Positions 12,416-23,370 of a stretch of DNA of 64,000 nt are shown here, piece after piece. Each line of letters starts with the position of its first letter. Position 1 is the first letter of the stretch. The notes below the pieces were generated by a model. The model searched no databases and was not told the DNA's origin. It saw nothing but the letters and a program-made list of their open reading frames with translations. Position numbers and translations under genes: made by a program. The DNA comes from Diphasiastrum complanatum (taxonomy: Eukaryota; Streptophyta; Lycopodiopsida; Lycopodiales; Lycopodiaceae), in the NCBI GenBank assembly GCA_029204225.1, contig CM055095.1, positions 15,964,049-16,028,048 on the forward strand. Direction: 5' to 3'.

Positions 12416-12830
12416 GGATTTACTAAATGTTAAACTGAAATTTTAAGAAGAATAATTTAGAAAGATTTGACAAGAGTAGAAATCCACTTATGCTAAACAT
12501 GACATTCAAATGTAAAAATTGTTACTAGTGACATAAACTTATGCTAAGCATGAGTGATAATCTTAAAAAACAACAATATAAAAGAAAACAATAAACATTA
12601 AAAATACACTTCTGCTAAGCATGAATGACAATCTTAAAAACAATTATCTAAAAGAGAAGTAAGGATATCAGAGGTACACCTATGCTAAGCATGGGTCTTT
12701 TAAATGCAAAACTTGAAATTAAAAGTGATAAAAACTTATGCTAAGCATGAATAATGATCTCAAACTAACAATCTACAAAATAGTTAAAAACAAACACCCA
12801 TGCTTAGCATAAACAATATTCGCAAATTGG
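12400..12830. repeat. ~65-bp diverged tandem repeats, each with an ATGCTAAGCAT-type palindrome
   Basis: Copies of CTTATGCTAAGCATG or close variants start near 12,405, 12,490, 12,541, 12,612, 12,682, 12,738 and 12,800 (the last is ATGCTTAGCAT). The spacing is about 50-85 bp. The sequence after each palindrome is also similar (GATAATCTTAAAAA-like), so these are decayed tandem units. They lie in the middle of the methyltransferase gene, in an intron-like interval. A further partial copy is at about 14,445. Confidence 0.8.
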
Positions 12831-13374
12831 TAAATTAAAGTCGATTTATGTAAAAAAAGTTATCATATCTCTAAATAAAATAAGAAATCTTTGCAACTCT
12901 TCATCTTTTGAGTTATTTGGGTACAGCCATTGGCATTCCTCCCGATCCTTGCAATTCAGGCTCTTTACCATAGACTCTTGCACTTTCATGAAAAGCTTGT
13001 GTATGAAAAAAAACAATAATTAGATCCAAGTTTTTGCAATTGAGTTAAAAAATAAGAATTTTGCTTTAGAAAATCAAAATTACTTTTGAAATTCTTTTCC
13101 CATCTCAATAAGGCTGAGTTGTCCGTCGACAACTCTCGACAGGACACTCACAACCACATCCTTTGATGGGATGCCTTGCATATTCTTCCACTCTGATATC
13201 CCCATATCTTGGGAGATGGGGGCAAGAGTTAATTGTGTGGATTTTTTCTTTTGGAAGGACGACTCTTTTGAAAGTTGTCATTTTATCTCAAATCTGTCCC
13301 ACTTGTCAAAAAATTTATCGACAAGGTCCCAAATCTGAAACAAAAAATAATTTGTCAAAGGACTGTAATTTGAT

Positions 13375-13833
13375 TCAAAAAAATGAAATAACAAAAATAT
13401 TCTTAAGAACAATAATCACCTGCCCTTTTCGGAAGGCCAATTGAAAGACATTGTCATATTTCGTAAGTGAGGAGGTTGGATTTTTCTCATCAAATGGAAG
13501 CCTAGTCTCCTGTGCACAAAGGCACTGGAATTGTATATTTGTTTTGTCTCCTTTTTTGTGAAGCCTCAGGTACTCTCTGTGAAAAAATCTGACTCGTTCA
13601 ATAACGGTCATCTTTAGCCTGTAATCCTGGTCGATATTATGATCCCAAGCAAGGAGCTTGGCTTCCTCAACGGTCAACTCATCAAAAACTATAGCACTAA
13701 CTTGTCTAAATGACTGTACATGAGGATACTCTACGGAGAGCTCCTTTCTGGCTTGCAAATTATGGATTCTGCCCAAAACAAAAAAATTGTAGGTGTCTAT
13801 AATTTGGACATCAAATCTGCTAATGTCGGACAA
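13375..13833 (-). CDS. ParB/Sulfiredoxin-like domain exon of the methyltransferase gene
   Basis: The peptide reads DTYNFFVLGRIHNLQARKEL, then IVFDELTVEEAKLLAWDHN and MTVIERVRFFHREYL. This fits the ParB/RepB/Spo0J-like fold: a strand leading to G-x-H-x-x-x-A, then a Val-x-x-(D/E)-Leu-Thr-x-x-(E/Q)-A segment and an hN motif. In prokaryotes and phages this domain is often fused to or paired with DNA methyltransferases. The exon ends at a donor (CAG|GTGATT) at about 13,423; its open frame runs into the intron. The N-terminal part of the domain continues upstream in a different frame (FIVLVDPADCPTLAD). Confidence 0.7.
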   Translation of the reverse strand: MSDISRFDVQIIDTYNFFVLGRIHNLQARKELSVEYPHVQSFRQVSAIVFDELTVEEAKLLAWDHNIDQDYRLKMTVIERVRFFHREYLRLHKKGDKTNIQFQCLCAQETRLPFDEKNPTSSLTKYDNVFQLAFRKGQVIIVLKNIFVISFF

Positions 13834-15524
13834 TCAGCAGGGTCCACAAGGACAATGAATGGGGTAACAATGGCTTGGGTGTGGACTTTAAATTTTATCT
13901 CTAAATTATGTACATGAGAGGAATTAGGCTCTCTCACCTCCATGGGCCTATCACCGGTGACTCGGTCAATTGGAGGCCTATCACATTGTTCAATGTTCAA
14001 GAATGAACATTGTGGCTTGGATTTTTTTAGTTTCATGCAATAATTTGGCGCATTTTGGCAACATCCCTGCTAGCTGGCTCTAGATTAATTCTAGCCCCAG
14101 GTAAATTTAAATTAGAGGTCTGGGGCTGAGGTCTCTTAGAGGAGCTAGGATGTACTTCTTTAGCAAGCTTTGTTTTAAATCCTCTCGATTAAGGTGGGGA
14201 GGATGCTTCTTTGATTTTTTCCAAACCACTACGTTTTCTCTTTGAAGTTGACATTAATCCTGATCCAGTGGTAGAATCAAGTGTTTGGGTGCTTGGCTCT
14301 TGCGAGAGGATAATGATCTCGCAGATTTAGAAAGCACAGGGTCCTCTTTTTTTTTTTTTTTTCCAGAGCTCCAGCAACCATCTGTATTGCAGCTTTCAAT
14401 GTCTGAAAAAAATAAAATAAAGTAATTACAAAGAAACCATACCCATGCTAAGCAAAAAGGGATAACTAATACTCAAATTTTGTTTTCATGCAAAACAAAT
14501 TGAACTTACAATCATCTTCAGGGCGTCATCGAAGAAGTTTTGAAGTATGGCATGTTCACAAAGACAAATCTTCATAAACCTGTTCTTCAGAATGTAGAAA
14601 AATATCTTCTTGTCAATAGCTCTTACAATTAGGTTTGTAAATCCATCATCCTCGTCTGCAATCGCTACCTTCTAAAGCACGTGTCCTTGTGCTTTGAAGG
14701 TAGATGGCTCTTTTCCAGAAGTATCAGCAGTCCAGAGGAAGAGGTCCGTGAGTTTCTAGCCATCACAACCCTTGGTAAAGTAAAGCATGTGCTTAGTCAT
14801 GTCTACTTTTTGATGATTCGAAGGGTTTATAGGCGGACAAACTTTTAGCTGAGTCATTGATTAAGCAACCAATAACTCTCTATGATTCTAAAGTACAATC
14901 ATTATTGTCCTAAAAACTGTAAAATTTATCATGGTATCAGAGCTAAGTAAGAGAGTGATCATTGAATCATAAATCTTGTAAAGATCATTGGCAAAATTTG
15001 TTTTTGGCCAATACTAGTGAGGGCGAGTTCATCTAGAGTGATAGCTTGAATTCATTTGGATCAAAACGACTTGGAGGCTGTGTATGTACGTTTCACACGT
15101 GTGAAACCATACAACAACTTTCATTTCAAGTTACTTTGTGTTTTTTGGTCCCAAAATCACAATACTAGTTCATTTTTTGTGCTTTTTGAAGCATAGTATT
15201 GATCTAGATTCAATCTAACTAATACCTATGACCAAATAGAGTTTTGGATCATTGAAGCATTATTTTTTAGAGTCTAAGATCAAAGCTTAGAGGCTGATTT
15301 GTTCAGATCCTTAGTTGAAGTGAAATCTCTAAGAAAAGTGTAAAGCAATTTTTTTTGTGAGAGTGAAAGCTAGGAATTTTTGGCAAGATCTTTGTGTATC
15401 ATTCAAGCTTGTGTGCTAGTTTGATAGAGACAAGCCTATAGGCATTCTTGTAAGCTTTAGGCCTTTCATAGATCTTTTAAAATTCAGAAATCTTTGTGAT
15501 TTTAAGAAGAGCATTCATTCTACA

Positions 15525-16440
15525 ATGTCATCCATGGGTGGATATTTGATGGAATCAAGTGAGAGACTCACTTCCACAAATTATTCCATTTGGAAAGTGA
15601 GAATGGAATCACTCCTAGTGATCCATGATCTATTTGACATAGTTCAAGGAGTTGAAGAAGAGCCTCAAACTCCCCAAGAACAAGCCAAATACAAGAAGAG
15701 AGCAAGATTAGCTCTACATTGCATAAAGTTAAATGTATGCAATGACCTCTTGAAAGAGGTGTCTTCTTGTACCTCATCCAAAGAGGCTTGGGATTCATTA
15801 AAGAGAATCTATGAATCCAATAATACTTCAAGAATCCTCATGCTAAGAAATCAAGTTTTCCAAAGCACGAAAGGAAGTGGAGAGAGTGGACAAGAGTATG
15901 TCCTTAGGATCAAATCTCTTAACAAGGAGTTAAGTGCAATAGGAGAGAAGATCCAAGATCAAGAGCTAGTACAAATCATCTTGAATGGTCTAGGTGATGA
16001 GTTCACCACTTAGTCCAATCATTTGCCATTCAAGACACTCTTCCATCCATTGAAAACTTGCACAATGTTCTTGTGGCCGAGGAGAGTAGGATTCTACACC
16101 TCTTGACAAGAATGGATAGCATGTCACTTAATGGAGGAGAGGAGAAGGCTAACTTTACATCTAAAGGCAAGAAGAAGCAACATCCATTCAAGAAAAATCA
16201 AGTCAAGGAGGCCGAGATGAAGAATGGAGGATCTACTTCCAAAGGCAAAGTGAAGAACAAGGCAAAACTCAAGTGTTTCTTTTGTGGAAAGAAAGGACAC
16301 TTTGCCTCAGAATGCTACTTGAAGAAGAATCAACAAGCCAATGGAGATCAAGGGAACATTGCTCAAGAGGAAGAAGATGAGGATGGATTCAACACATCCT
16401 TAATGGTTGCATCATACACCAACTTCAAGTCAAGACACAT
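15525..16440 (+). pseudogene. copia gag region (fossil)
   Basis: Part of the copia element. It begins at ATG 15,525 with a UBN2-type gag (peptide words STNYSIWKVRMESLL, HCIKLNVCNDLLKEVSS and LRNQVFQSTKGSGES). A lysine-rich stretch leads to one CCHC zinc knuckle (CFFCGKKGHFASEC) near 16,272-16,313. Confidence 0.88.
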
Positions 16441-19400
16441 GGTGGATAGATAGTGGGGCTAGTTCCCACATGTCTTTTAACAAGCATTATTTTTCTACTC
16501 TTCTATTTTGTAATGACTCTAAGAAGTCAATATACACGGCTAGTGATCAAGCATGCAAGATCGATGGCATAGGTTCTATACATCTTTGCTTAGGCACATC
16601 AAAAAGGATAGATCTAGATAATGTTTTGTATGTTCCTACAATTTCAAGAAACTTGCTTAGTGTAGGACAATTAATGGACAATGGACTAGATGTACATTTC
16701 AAGAATGGAGTTTGTTCCATCTTGAAAAATGATAAGTGCATAGCTAGTGGCATTAAGCAAGGTAGACTTTTCAAGTTGGATGCTAATGTTGCAAGTGAAA
16801 GTGTGAACTTGGCTAGGGAGGAGCTATCTCAAGTGGAGCTATGGTATAAGAGATTAGTCCATCCTAATCTCCAATCTATGGAGTCAATGGCAAGCAAGGA
16901 ACTAGCTCTCGGCCTACCAAGAGCCTTCAAGGAGTGTGGAAAGATGTGTGAGGCATGTGGCCTTGCAAAGTCACACAAATCTTCTTACAAGAGATCTTCA
17001 TCAAGATCTACCTATCCCTTGGATCTCATACATTCTGATGTACATAGTTTTTCACATGCAAGTAATGGAGGTGCTTTGATGTATGTAACTTTTATAGATG
17101 ATTGTACTAGATTCACATGGATTGAGTTACTATCAAAGAAAAGTCTTGTTTTGAAGCTTTCATTAAGTTCAAGTGTCTAGTAGAGAAACAACTTAGTACT
17201 TCCATCAAAGCACTAAGATGTGATAATGGAGGAGAGTACACCTCCAATAAAATGAAAGACTTTTGTGAGATCAATGGCATTAAGTTGCAATACACTTGTT
17301 CCTACACCCCCCAACAAAATGGGATGGCCGAGAGGAAAAATAGGAGTCTATGCGAGTGTGTAAAGTCTTTAAGACTTGATGCATCACTTCCCATCTCATT
17401 TTGGGGAGAAGCTATAACATGTGCTAATTACTTGTGTAATAGACTTCCTAGTAGTGCTATAGATGGGATCTCACCTTATCAAGCCTTGTTTGATAAGAAA
17501 CCCAATGTAAAAGATTTTAAGATCTTTGGATGTATTTGTTATGTTCACATCCCTTTGGAGACTAGAAGGAAAGAAGATGCTACCTCCTTCAAAGGGATCT
17601 TTGTTGGCTATGGAGAAAATAGCAAGGGCTATAGGATATATGATCCTATATCCAAGAAAGTAAAGGTAAGCAAGGATGTACTTTTTGATGAGTCACAATT
17701 TGCTAAGAGCTTGTCAAATGGATCTAACCCATTGTGCATTGAAGATCTTGACAAACCCGAGGAGGATCTTGACAAACCCAAGGAGGATCTTGACAAACCT
17801 GAGGATGGAGACATGGATCCAAGTCAAAAGGGGCCGAGAAGATCATCAAGAAGCAAGGCCGAGCCCTCAAGGCTCACCTATGTGGACAAGGGAAAGCAAA
17901 AGGAAGACTCTACACCTTCTACCTCTTACTCCTTCTTAGCTACATTGCTTGAAGAACCATCATCTTTTGAAGAAGCATATAAATCTAAAGTTTGGAGAGA
18001 TGCAATGCAAGTAGAGTATGATGCATTAGAAGAAAATCATACTTGGAATCTTGTAAATTTTCCAAGAGGGAAGAAACCACTTGCATGTAAGTGGATTTAT
18101 AGAATAAAGTACAATCAAGACGGATCTATTAGTAAGTACAAAGCTAGGCTTGTTGCTAAGGGATTTCTTCAAATAAAAGGATTGGATTATGAAGAAACAT
18201 TTGCACCTGTAGCTAAGCTTGTAACTATTAGATTAATGCTTTGCATTGTTACTTTGTTCAAGTGGGATCTCTACCAAATGGATGTGACAAATGTTGAATG
18301 GCTTCTTAGAAGAGGAAATCTACATGATGCAACTTGAGGGCTTCATCAAGGTTGGTGAGGAGCAAAAGGTGTGCTACTTAAGGAAGAGCCTATATGGCTT
18401 GAAGCAAGCACCTAGAGCTTGGTACTCTAGGCTGCATGATTTTCTCTATACTCTTGGCTTTGTACTAAGTGCTTATGAACCTTCTTTATATTTCAAATGT
18501 TATGAAGGAATGATCATCATTTTGGTACTTTATGTTGATGACATCATTTTGACAGGAAATGATGATGAAGGTATAAGCAAAATAAAAGTTGATTTATCTA
18601 GTGAGTTCAAGATGGTAGATCTAGGCTTCCTAAAGTTTATACTTGGAATAGAAGTGTCTAGAAGTAGCAATTGTACTTTCATAAGTCAATCTAAGTATAC
18701 TACTTCCATTCTTGAAAGATTTGGTATGAAAGATTGTAAGGGGATTGACACCCCTATGGAGCATGTTGTGAAAACAACTAATGAAGGTGATGAAGCATCC
18801 TTTGAGGACATCACCCTCTTTAGAAAGCTAATAGGCTCTCTAATCTATTTGACCATCACTAGACCTGACTTAAGTTTTTGTGTAAGTAAGTTGAGTCAAA
18901 GTATGCAAGCTCCTTTAGTTCATCATTGGAAAAGTGCCAAGAGAGTACTTAGATATGTTTCTAGTACTAGATTTTTTGGCATACTTTATAAAGGATCTAA
19001 TTTGCACTTGAGAGCCTACTCGGATTCAGATTTTGCAGGTGACAAGATGGATAGGAAGTCCATTAGTGCATTTGCAACATTTCTTTGTGGAGGAGTAATA
19101 TCTTGGCTTTCCAAAAAGCAAGATACAATCTCACTGTCTTCTTGTGAAGCCGAGTACAAGGCATTGACTTCAACAACCAAAGCGCTCCTATGGCTAAGAA
19201 GACTCTTGATGGAGCTACATGTGCTAGAGGCCGAGGAGATCCCTTACATATTTTGTGACAATCAAGCTTCTCAACAAATTGCTTCAAATCCTATCTTCCA
19301 TGCTAGAACAAAGCATATTGAGATAGCTCATCACTTTGTGAGGGAGAAGGTACAATCCAAGGAGGTGCAACTACATCATGTACCATCATCCAAATGCATA

Positions 19401-19499
19401 GCTGATATCTTAACCAAGCCATTGTCCAAAGATCCATTTTTTAAGTTAAGATATGCTCTAGGAATTGTAGATAGATGTACATTAGATTTGCCAAGTTAG
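16440..19499 (+). pseudogene. copia pol region: PR-INT-RT-RNase H (fossil)
   Basis: Parts in order: protease DSGASSHMS near 16,450; GAG-pre-integrase zinc-binding region near 16,850-16,990; integrase core to about 17,560 with TPQQNGMAERKNR; reverse transcriptase about 17,990-18,900 with YGLKQAPRAWYSRLHDFL and LYVDDIILTGND; RNase H about 19,010-19,430 with AYSDSDFAGD and SSCEAEYKAL. A short, nearly identical Asp/Lys/Pro/Glu repeat occurs near 17,740-17,810 between integrase and RT. Confidence 0.92.
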
Positions 19500-20374
19500 A
19501 AGTGAGGAGGAGTGTTGAAAATTATCACTTCTCACTTCACATTGGTTATTGTAAATATTGATCAAACATTAGAATAATGTTGATGATCTGATTTCACACA
19601 TGTGGAGCCTGTTCCCACGTGTGAAAGGATGTTCTTTTCATACTTGTATATATCTAAATTGATTTTGTATCAATCTAGTTAGTGTGAACATGATATGACT
19701 AGTTTTTAGTCAAGTTGACTAGTCACCTAGAAATTAGCTTTTCCTTGCATGTGCATGAGTAAATGCTCCCACATGGCAAGTGGATGTTCACACGTGTGTA
19801 TAGAGTATTAGAAGATAAGAGTTGACCATTTTCCTTAGATCCTATTTTATAGGGAATATTCCTATATTCTAGGAGACTAGCTTTTTGGATTTTAGCCATA
19901 TTCTAGAAGGTCAACTTTGGATAAGGATCAAGGATGGATCAAATGGATAGATCTGAGTGATGTGGCACTCTTCACACGTGTGAAGACCTGCTGGACTGTA
20001 CCAGACTTGTGGATGTACTTGATCCATGAAAGGATCATCATTTTGCTAAGAAGATTGATGAGACTTTTGCATTCTACACTTTTGTGAGGTTTATGGTCAT
20101 TTGTCTTGTGATTTCTATGAATGATTGCTATCTAGGATTATTGTACTTGTTGTTTCAGGTGCAGGCCGTACTATGGACAATACTCCACACGTGTGAGGCC
20201 GCTCTCACTAATTTATGATGTGTTGATCCATTGCTCTTGCTTAAATCCAAGTGTAGTGAATCTAGATCAAGATCTAATGTGTAGAACTTGATAGATCCAT
20301 TGATTAAGCAACCAATAACTCTATATGATTGTAAAGTACAATCATTATTGTCCTAAAAACTGTAAAATTTATCA

Positions 20375-20426
20375 GTTGGCTCCCGACTTATGCTCAGCAT
20401 AAGTCCAAAGAGGACCTATGCTCAGC
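20375..20426. repeat. Left end of the ATGCTNAGCAT palindrome array
   Basis: Directly right of the copia element. It contains ACTTATGCTCAGCATAAGT (core at 20,390-20,400) and then a half-palindrome, CCTATGCTCAGC, where the next element is inserted. The linker TCCAAAGAGG is also found in the main array at 23.1 kb, so the two parts were once contiguous. Confidence 0.85.
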
Positions 20427-22989
20427 TGTTAGGGCCATTTTTGGCAGGGGATTGGTCCAGCCAAAACGTCCTAAAAGGGTCAAGGCCCCCGTGCTCTCCA
20501 ACCGATGAGAGTTTTCCAGGCTCTTAGAGATACGGTTGCAAGGAGGGGGTGCTGTCACTTTTGGTGCAATGATTCACTAGCTTTCTAGGGTTACAGTGGT
20601 TCTGTAAAAATTCTGATCACTAATTCACGTTAGGATCTTGCTAACATCTCTTTCCCCATTGAATTCGGTTTACAGTTAGTAAAAATCTCACATGGGCTGG
20701 AAACTGATTTACTGTTTATGATGTGCTCGTGGGGTGCAAGTTATACGCACCGCTTTGTTTGCTAAGCGGCAATATTTTTGTCGACCGTCGGGTCTAGGTA
20801 TTTCGCTAGACAGTACCGACGGCAGGTGTGACTAGTGTGACGCTTAACCAAGGCAGTGTATCTCAACCGTGGATGGTGGACGGCCCGCTCTGGTGTTTCA
20901 CAGAGGTCAGGTCCAATTAATACGCTTCATAATTGAAAAAACGTAAGAAACACTTCAAAAACTTGACGATTCCATATAAGTGTTTAATAAATCTAACTCA
21001 GCAAAATGTAAACTACTTAACCTACGGTTCTCTCCACAAAACACATTCTAAATCATTACGAAACAAGTCGTTTACTACACAACTTTCACTAAGCCAGTTG
21101 GAAATAAGCACTCATTGTTCTAATTACCCATACCGCATGTTTATAAAATATTATGATTTCGAACTGAATTCAGATTTGTGCTAAAAAACGATTCACTACA
21201 ATGCGCAATCGACCCATACTCTACGACAATCCATTCACTAGTTAGGTGATTGCAATTACTGAACTTAAGCAAAAACATTCCCATTGCAAGCAAGTGTTTA
21301 TGAGTCCATACTACCGGTAAACCCACAAATAAGCACAAACCTGATACTTCCGTGTCTACTTGTTCAAAAAAAGGATCACAATATATTGTGTCATAGTAGG
21401 GATGGATAAAACCCATAGAGGTATATCTGGAAGAGTTTCAGACAGAGAGTAGCCAGTGTAGAGATATCAGTGAGGACCGTGAGAAGGTCAGCGAGGGCTG
21501 ACAGATGGCCGCAGCTCCAACAGGATATACATAGCTCTGACAGCTAGGCAAATCCCCGGACAACGTTTGTGGTCGATTCCATGCCGCAAGCAGGGCACAG
21601 ACAACTCATAGGCATACTGGGAGGCTGCACACAAGTCTGAAAAACACAGGTAGACCAGGAAAATGGGCGGCAGCCTACAAAGTGGCCACATACAGGCTGT
21701 TTTAGGCTTCAGGCAGGTGCAGGTAAGATAGCAGGCTACAAATGGCTCGTTGGCAGGTTGCTCAGGCCAGAGAATGGGTAAACAGACAGCAGTAGGTCTG
21801 ATTCAAGCTGCACCACCCACAACAGGCTGCAATCAGACCTCAATCTCTGTTTGTTTGGGCGCATGCAATGATCAAAGGCTGCAACAGGTCTGGTTCAAGC
21901 TTCAGACAACTCGGACAGGCCGCAAACAACTGGTATAACCCGCAGGTAGGGTTTGGAGGCCGTTGACAGGCTTCAAATTGGAACTAATTTCAAGCATCCA
22001 TTCCAACACTAGCATTGAGCAACAAGCATTCATAATAACAAAGGGGAACTAACCAACATTGAACTCTCTCAAGCAAACAAGCTCTCCACATTCAACTCCC
22101 AAATGTACCAACTCCTAAAAATACTAACCCACAAAAGTACTAACATACAAAAGTCCTAACATTTGAAATACAAGGAGTTGGCTCCTTCTTATAGGAAAAT
22201 CCAATGCATCCCCTTCACAATGCCATCTTGCCATTCTTCATGCCCTTCAAGCCCTCTTTGCCACTTGTCCCCAACCCAATTGATAGTACACCTAGTGGCC
22301 TCCATAAGAGAGTGGGGGAGTGGTGCATTCAAGGCTCTCTTCCAAAACTAGCCAAGATGCCATTTTTGTCAAAGGCTAGGGAGGCCATTCAAGTTTCTCC
22401 TTTTGTACACCCTAGAAGGCCAAAATGTCAATGGCTAGTGGGTGTACCTCCCAAATTTTTTAGCCTCCAAGGTGTTTTGGCATTTAATATCCAAATTTTG
22501 GGTGAGGCCCTTTTTCAACCCCTATTTTTAGTAGCTGACCTTCATTTTTCCTTGGGTACTTGTGTTTTTTGCCTTTCTTCGATTTTTCAAGGGCCGTGCA
22601 CCTACTGCTCATTTGTCTAGGTTTTTGGTTTGTTGGGTAACTCCTTGGCCCGCATATTTCGTTAATTGCCCGTAAATTGCCCAAATTTTGCAGTTAGGGT
22701 TTCTGTGATTCCTTGACACTGAATCCATGTTTCCCGGTCCCGTTTTTGCCCGAAACTTTTCTTTCTCGATTTTTTTTTCCTGTGGTTGACTTTTGCGGCA
22801 TTCATGACTAGGGCTCCCACAACAACACAGTTTTCTTGAAAAATACACTGAGTGATCATATATTAGTAAAAATGGACTCTGTACATGGTGAGATTTTAGC
22901 ACGGTCATACCGGCTATTTTTCTACAACTTGCCATTTTTTTGAAAAGCCAATATTAGCCCGATTTTCTGTGCAAAAATATCGGCTAACA
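20427..22989. mobile_element. Solo-LTR-like element with 5-bp target duplication
   Basis: The element begins TGTTAGGGCC and ends GGCTAACA, so its tips form TGTTAG/CTAACA inverted ends. It is flanked by TCAGC on both sides (20,422-20,426 and 22,990-22,994). The flanks lie in the two halves of one array palindrome, which makes the boundaries firm. It is about 2.56 kb with no gag or pol, so a solo LTR or a non-autonomous element is most likely. A related start (TGTTAGGGCC...GGTCCAGCCAAAA) occurs at 54,052. The matching target duplication suggests a fairly young insertion. Confidence 0.82.
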
Positions 22990-23370
22990 TCAGCATAGGT
23001 CGAGAGCGAACCTATGCTGAGCATAGGTCAGCACTCGACTTATGCTGAGGATAAGTCGAGAGCGGACCTATGCTCAACATAAGTCCAAAGAGGACCTATG
23101 CTCAGCATAGGTACGCTCTCGACTTATGCTCAACATAAGTCAAGAGGTATCTATGCTGAGCATAGCTCCTCTTTGGACAAATGCTGAGCATATGTCCAAG
23201 CATAGGTCGAGAGCGGACTCTCAGCATAAGTCGATGGACGACCTATACTCAACATAAGTTCAAATAGGACCTATGTTGAGCATAGGTCCGCTCTCAGCTT
23301 ATGCTCAGCATAAGTGGGGAGAACATGTTGCTTAGCCAAAGACCAAAATAAAGCTATGTTGAGCATGGCT
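22990..23370. repeat. Main array of ATGCTNAGCAT palindromes
   Basis: About a dozen palindromes or near-palindromes lie in 380 bp, roughly every 28-35 bp. Perfect ATGCT(C/G)AGCAT cores are at about 23,014, 23,098, 23,152, 23,181 and 23,301. Others have one or two changes (such as CTCAACAT or GTTGAGCAT). Two flank types occur, CCTATGCTGAGCATAGG and CTTATGCTCAGCATAAG, joined by linkers such as TCGAGAGCG and TCCAAAGAGG. It lies between the methyltransferase gene (-) and the DUF7869-like gene (+). Likely roles are protein-binding sites or structured DNA; neither is proven. Confidence 0.88.

Larger units (their letters stand above)
11248..14850 (-). pseudogene. ParB-like-domain DNA N4/N6-type methyltransferase, multi-exon remnant
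   Basis: The gene reads right to left. Exon-like blocks, 5' to 3': ~14,514-14,830 (words LFLWTADTSGKEPSTFKAQG and AIADEDDGFTNLIVRAIDKK); ~13,840-14,402, basic with STSKRKRSGLEKIKEAS, possibly a nuclear signal; ~13,424-13,840 with the ParB-like domain; 13,084-13,335; ~12,880-13,000; ~12,070-12,400 with the DPPY-like catalytic motif; ~11,940-12,070; ~11,650-11,832; and 11,248-11,652 with FSGSGTT. Clear splice signals include the AG before 13,335 and the donor at 13,423. The order motif IV then motif I fits beta-class amino-methyltransferases of DNA. Several stops and frame changes show it is not currently functional, and the copia insertion begins at its 5' end. The family is mainly prokaryotic or phage-like; the introns argue that it is long resident in a eukaryote. 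Confidence 0.72.
14858..20374 (+). mobile_element. Ty1/copia LTR retrotransposon, largely complete but broken
   Basis: The internal region has copia order: gag, zinc knuckle, protease, integrase, reverse transcriptase, RNase H. A TGGTATCAGAGC primer-binding site (14,932-14,943) follows a ~74-bp segment matching the end of the 3' LTR. The 3' LTR runs from about 19,513 to 20,374 (TGTTGAAA...TTTATCA), preceded by a purine-rich AAGTGAGGAGGAG tract. The flanks GTCAT and GTTGG do not match, so no target duplication is visible. The long open stretches suggest moderate age; there appear to be a handful of breaks. It lies at the 5' end of the methyltransferase gene, beside the palindrome array. Confidence 0.92.

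Noticed and set aside
11248-14850. Bacterial contamination as source of the methyltransferase
   Set aside because: Canonical introns, AT-rich plant-like flanks and a plant copia element inserted beside it argue for a resident nuclear locus.
14858-14931. A complete copia element with 74-bp LTRs
   Set aside because: The polypurine tract at ~19,500 places the 3' LTR start near 19,513, so the true LTR is ~860 bp and the 5' match is only its end.
20375-23370. CRISPR-like spaced repeats
   Set aside because: Linkers are themselves repeated and spacing is irregular; the host is a plant. Palindrome array fits better.
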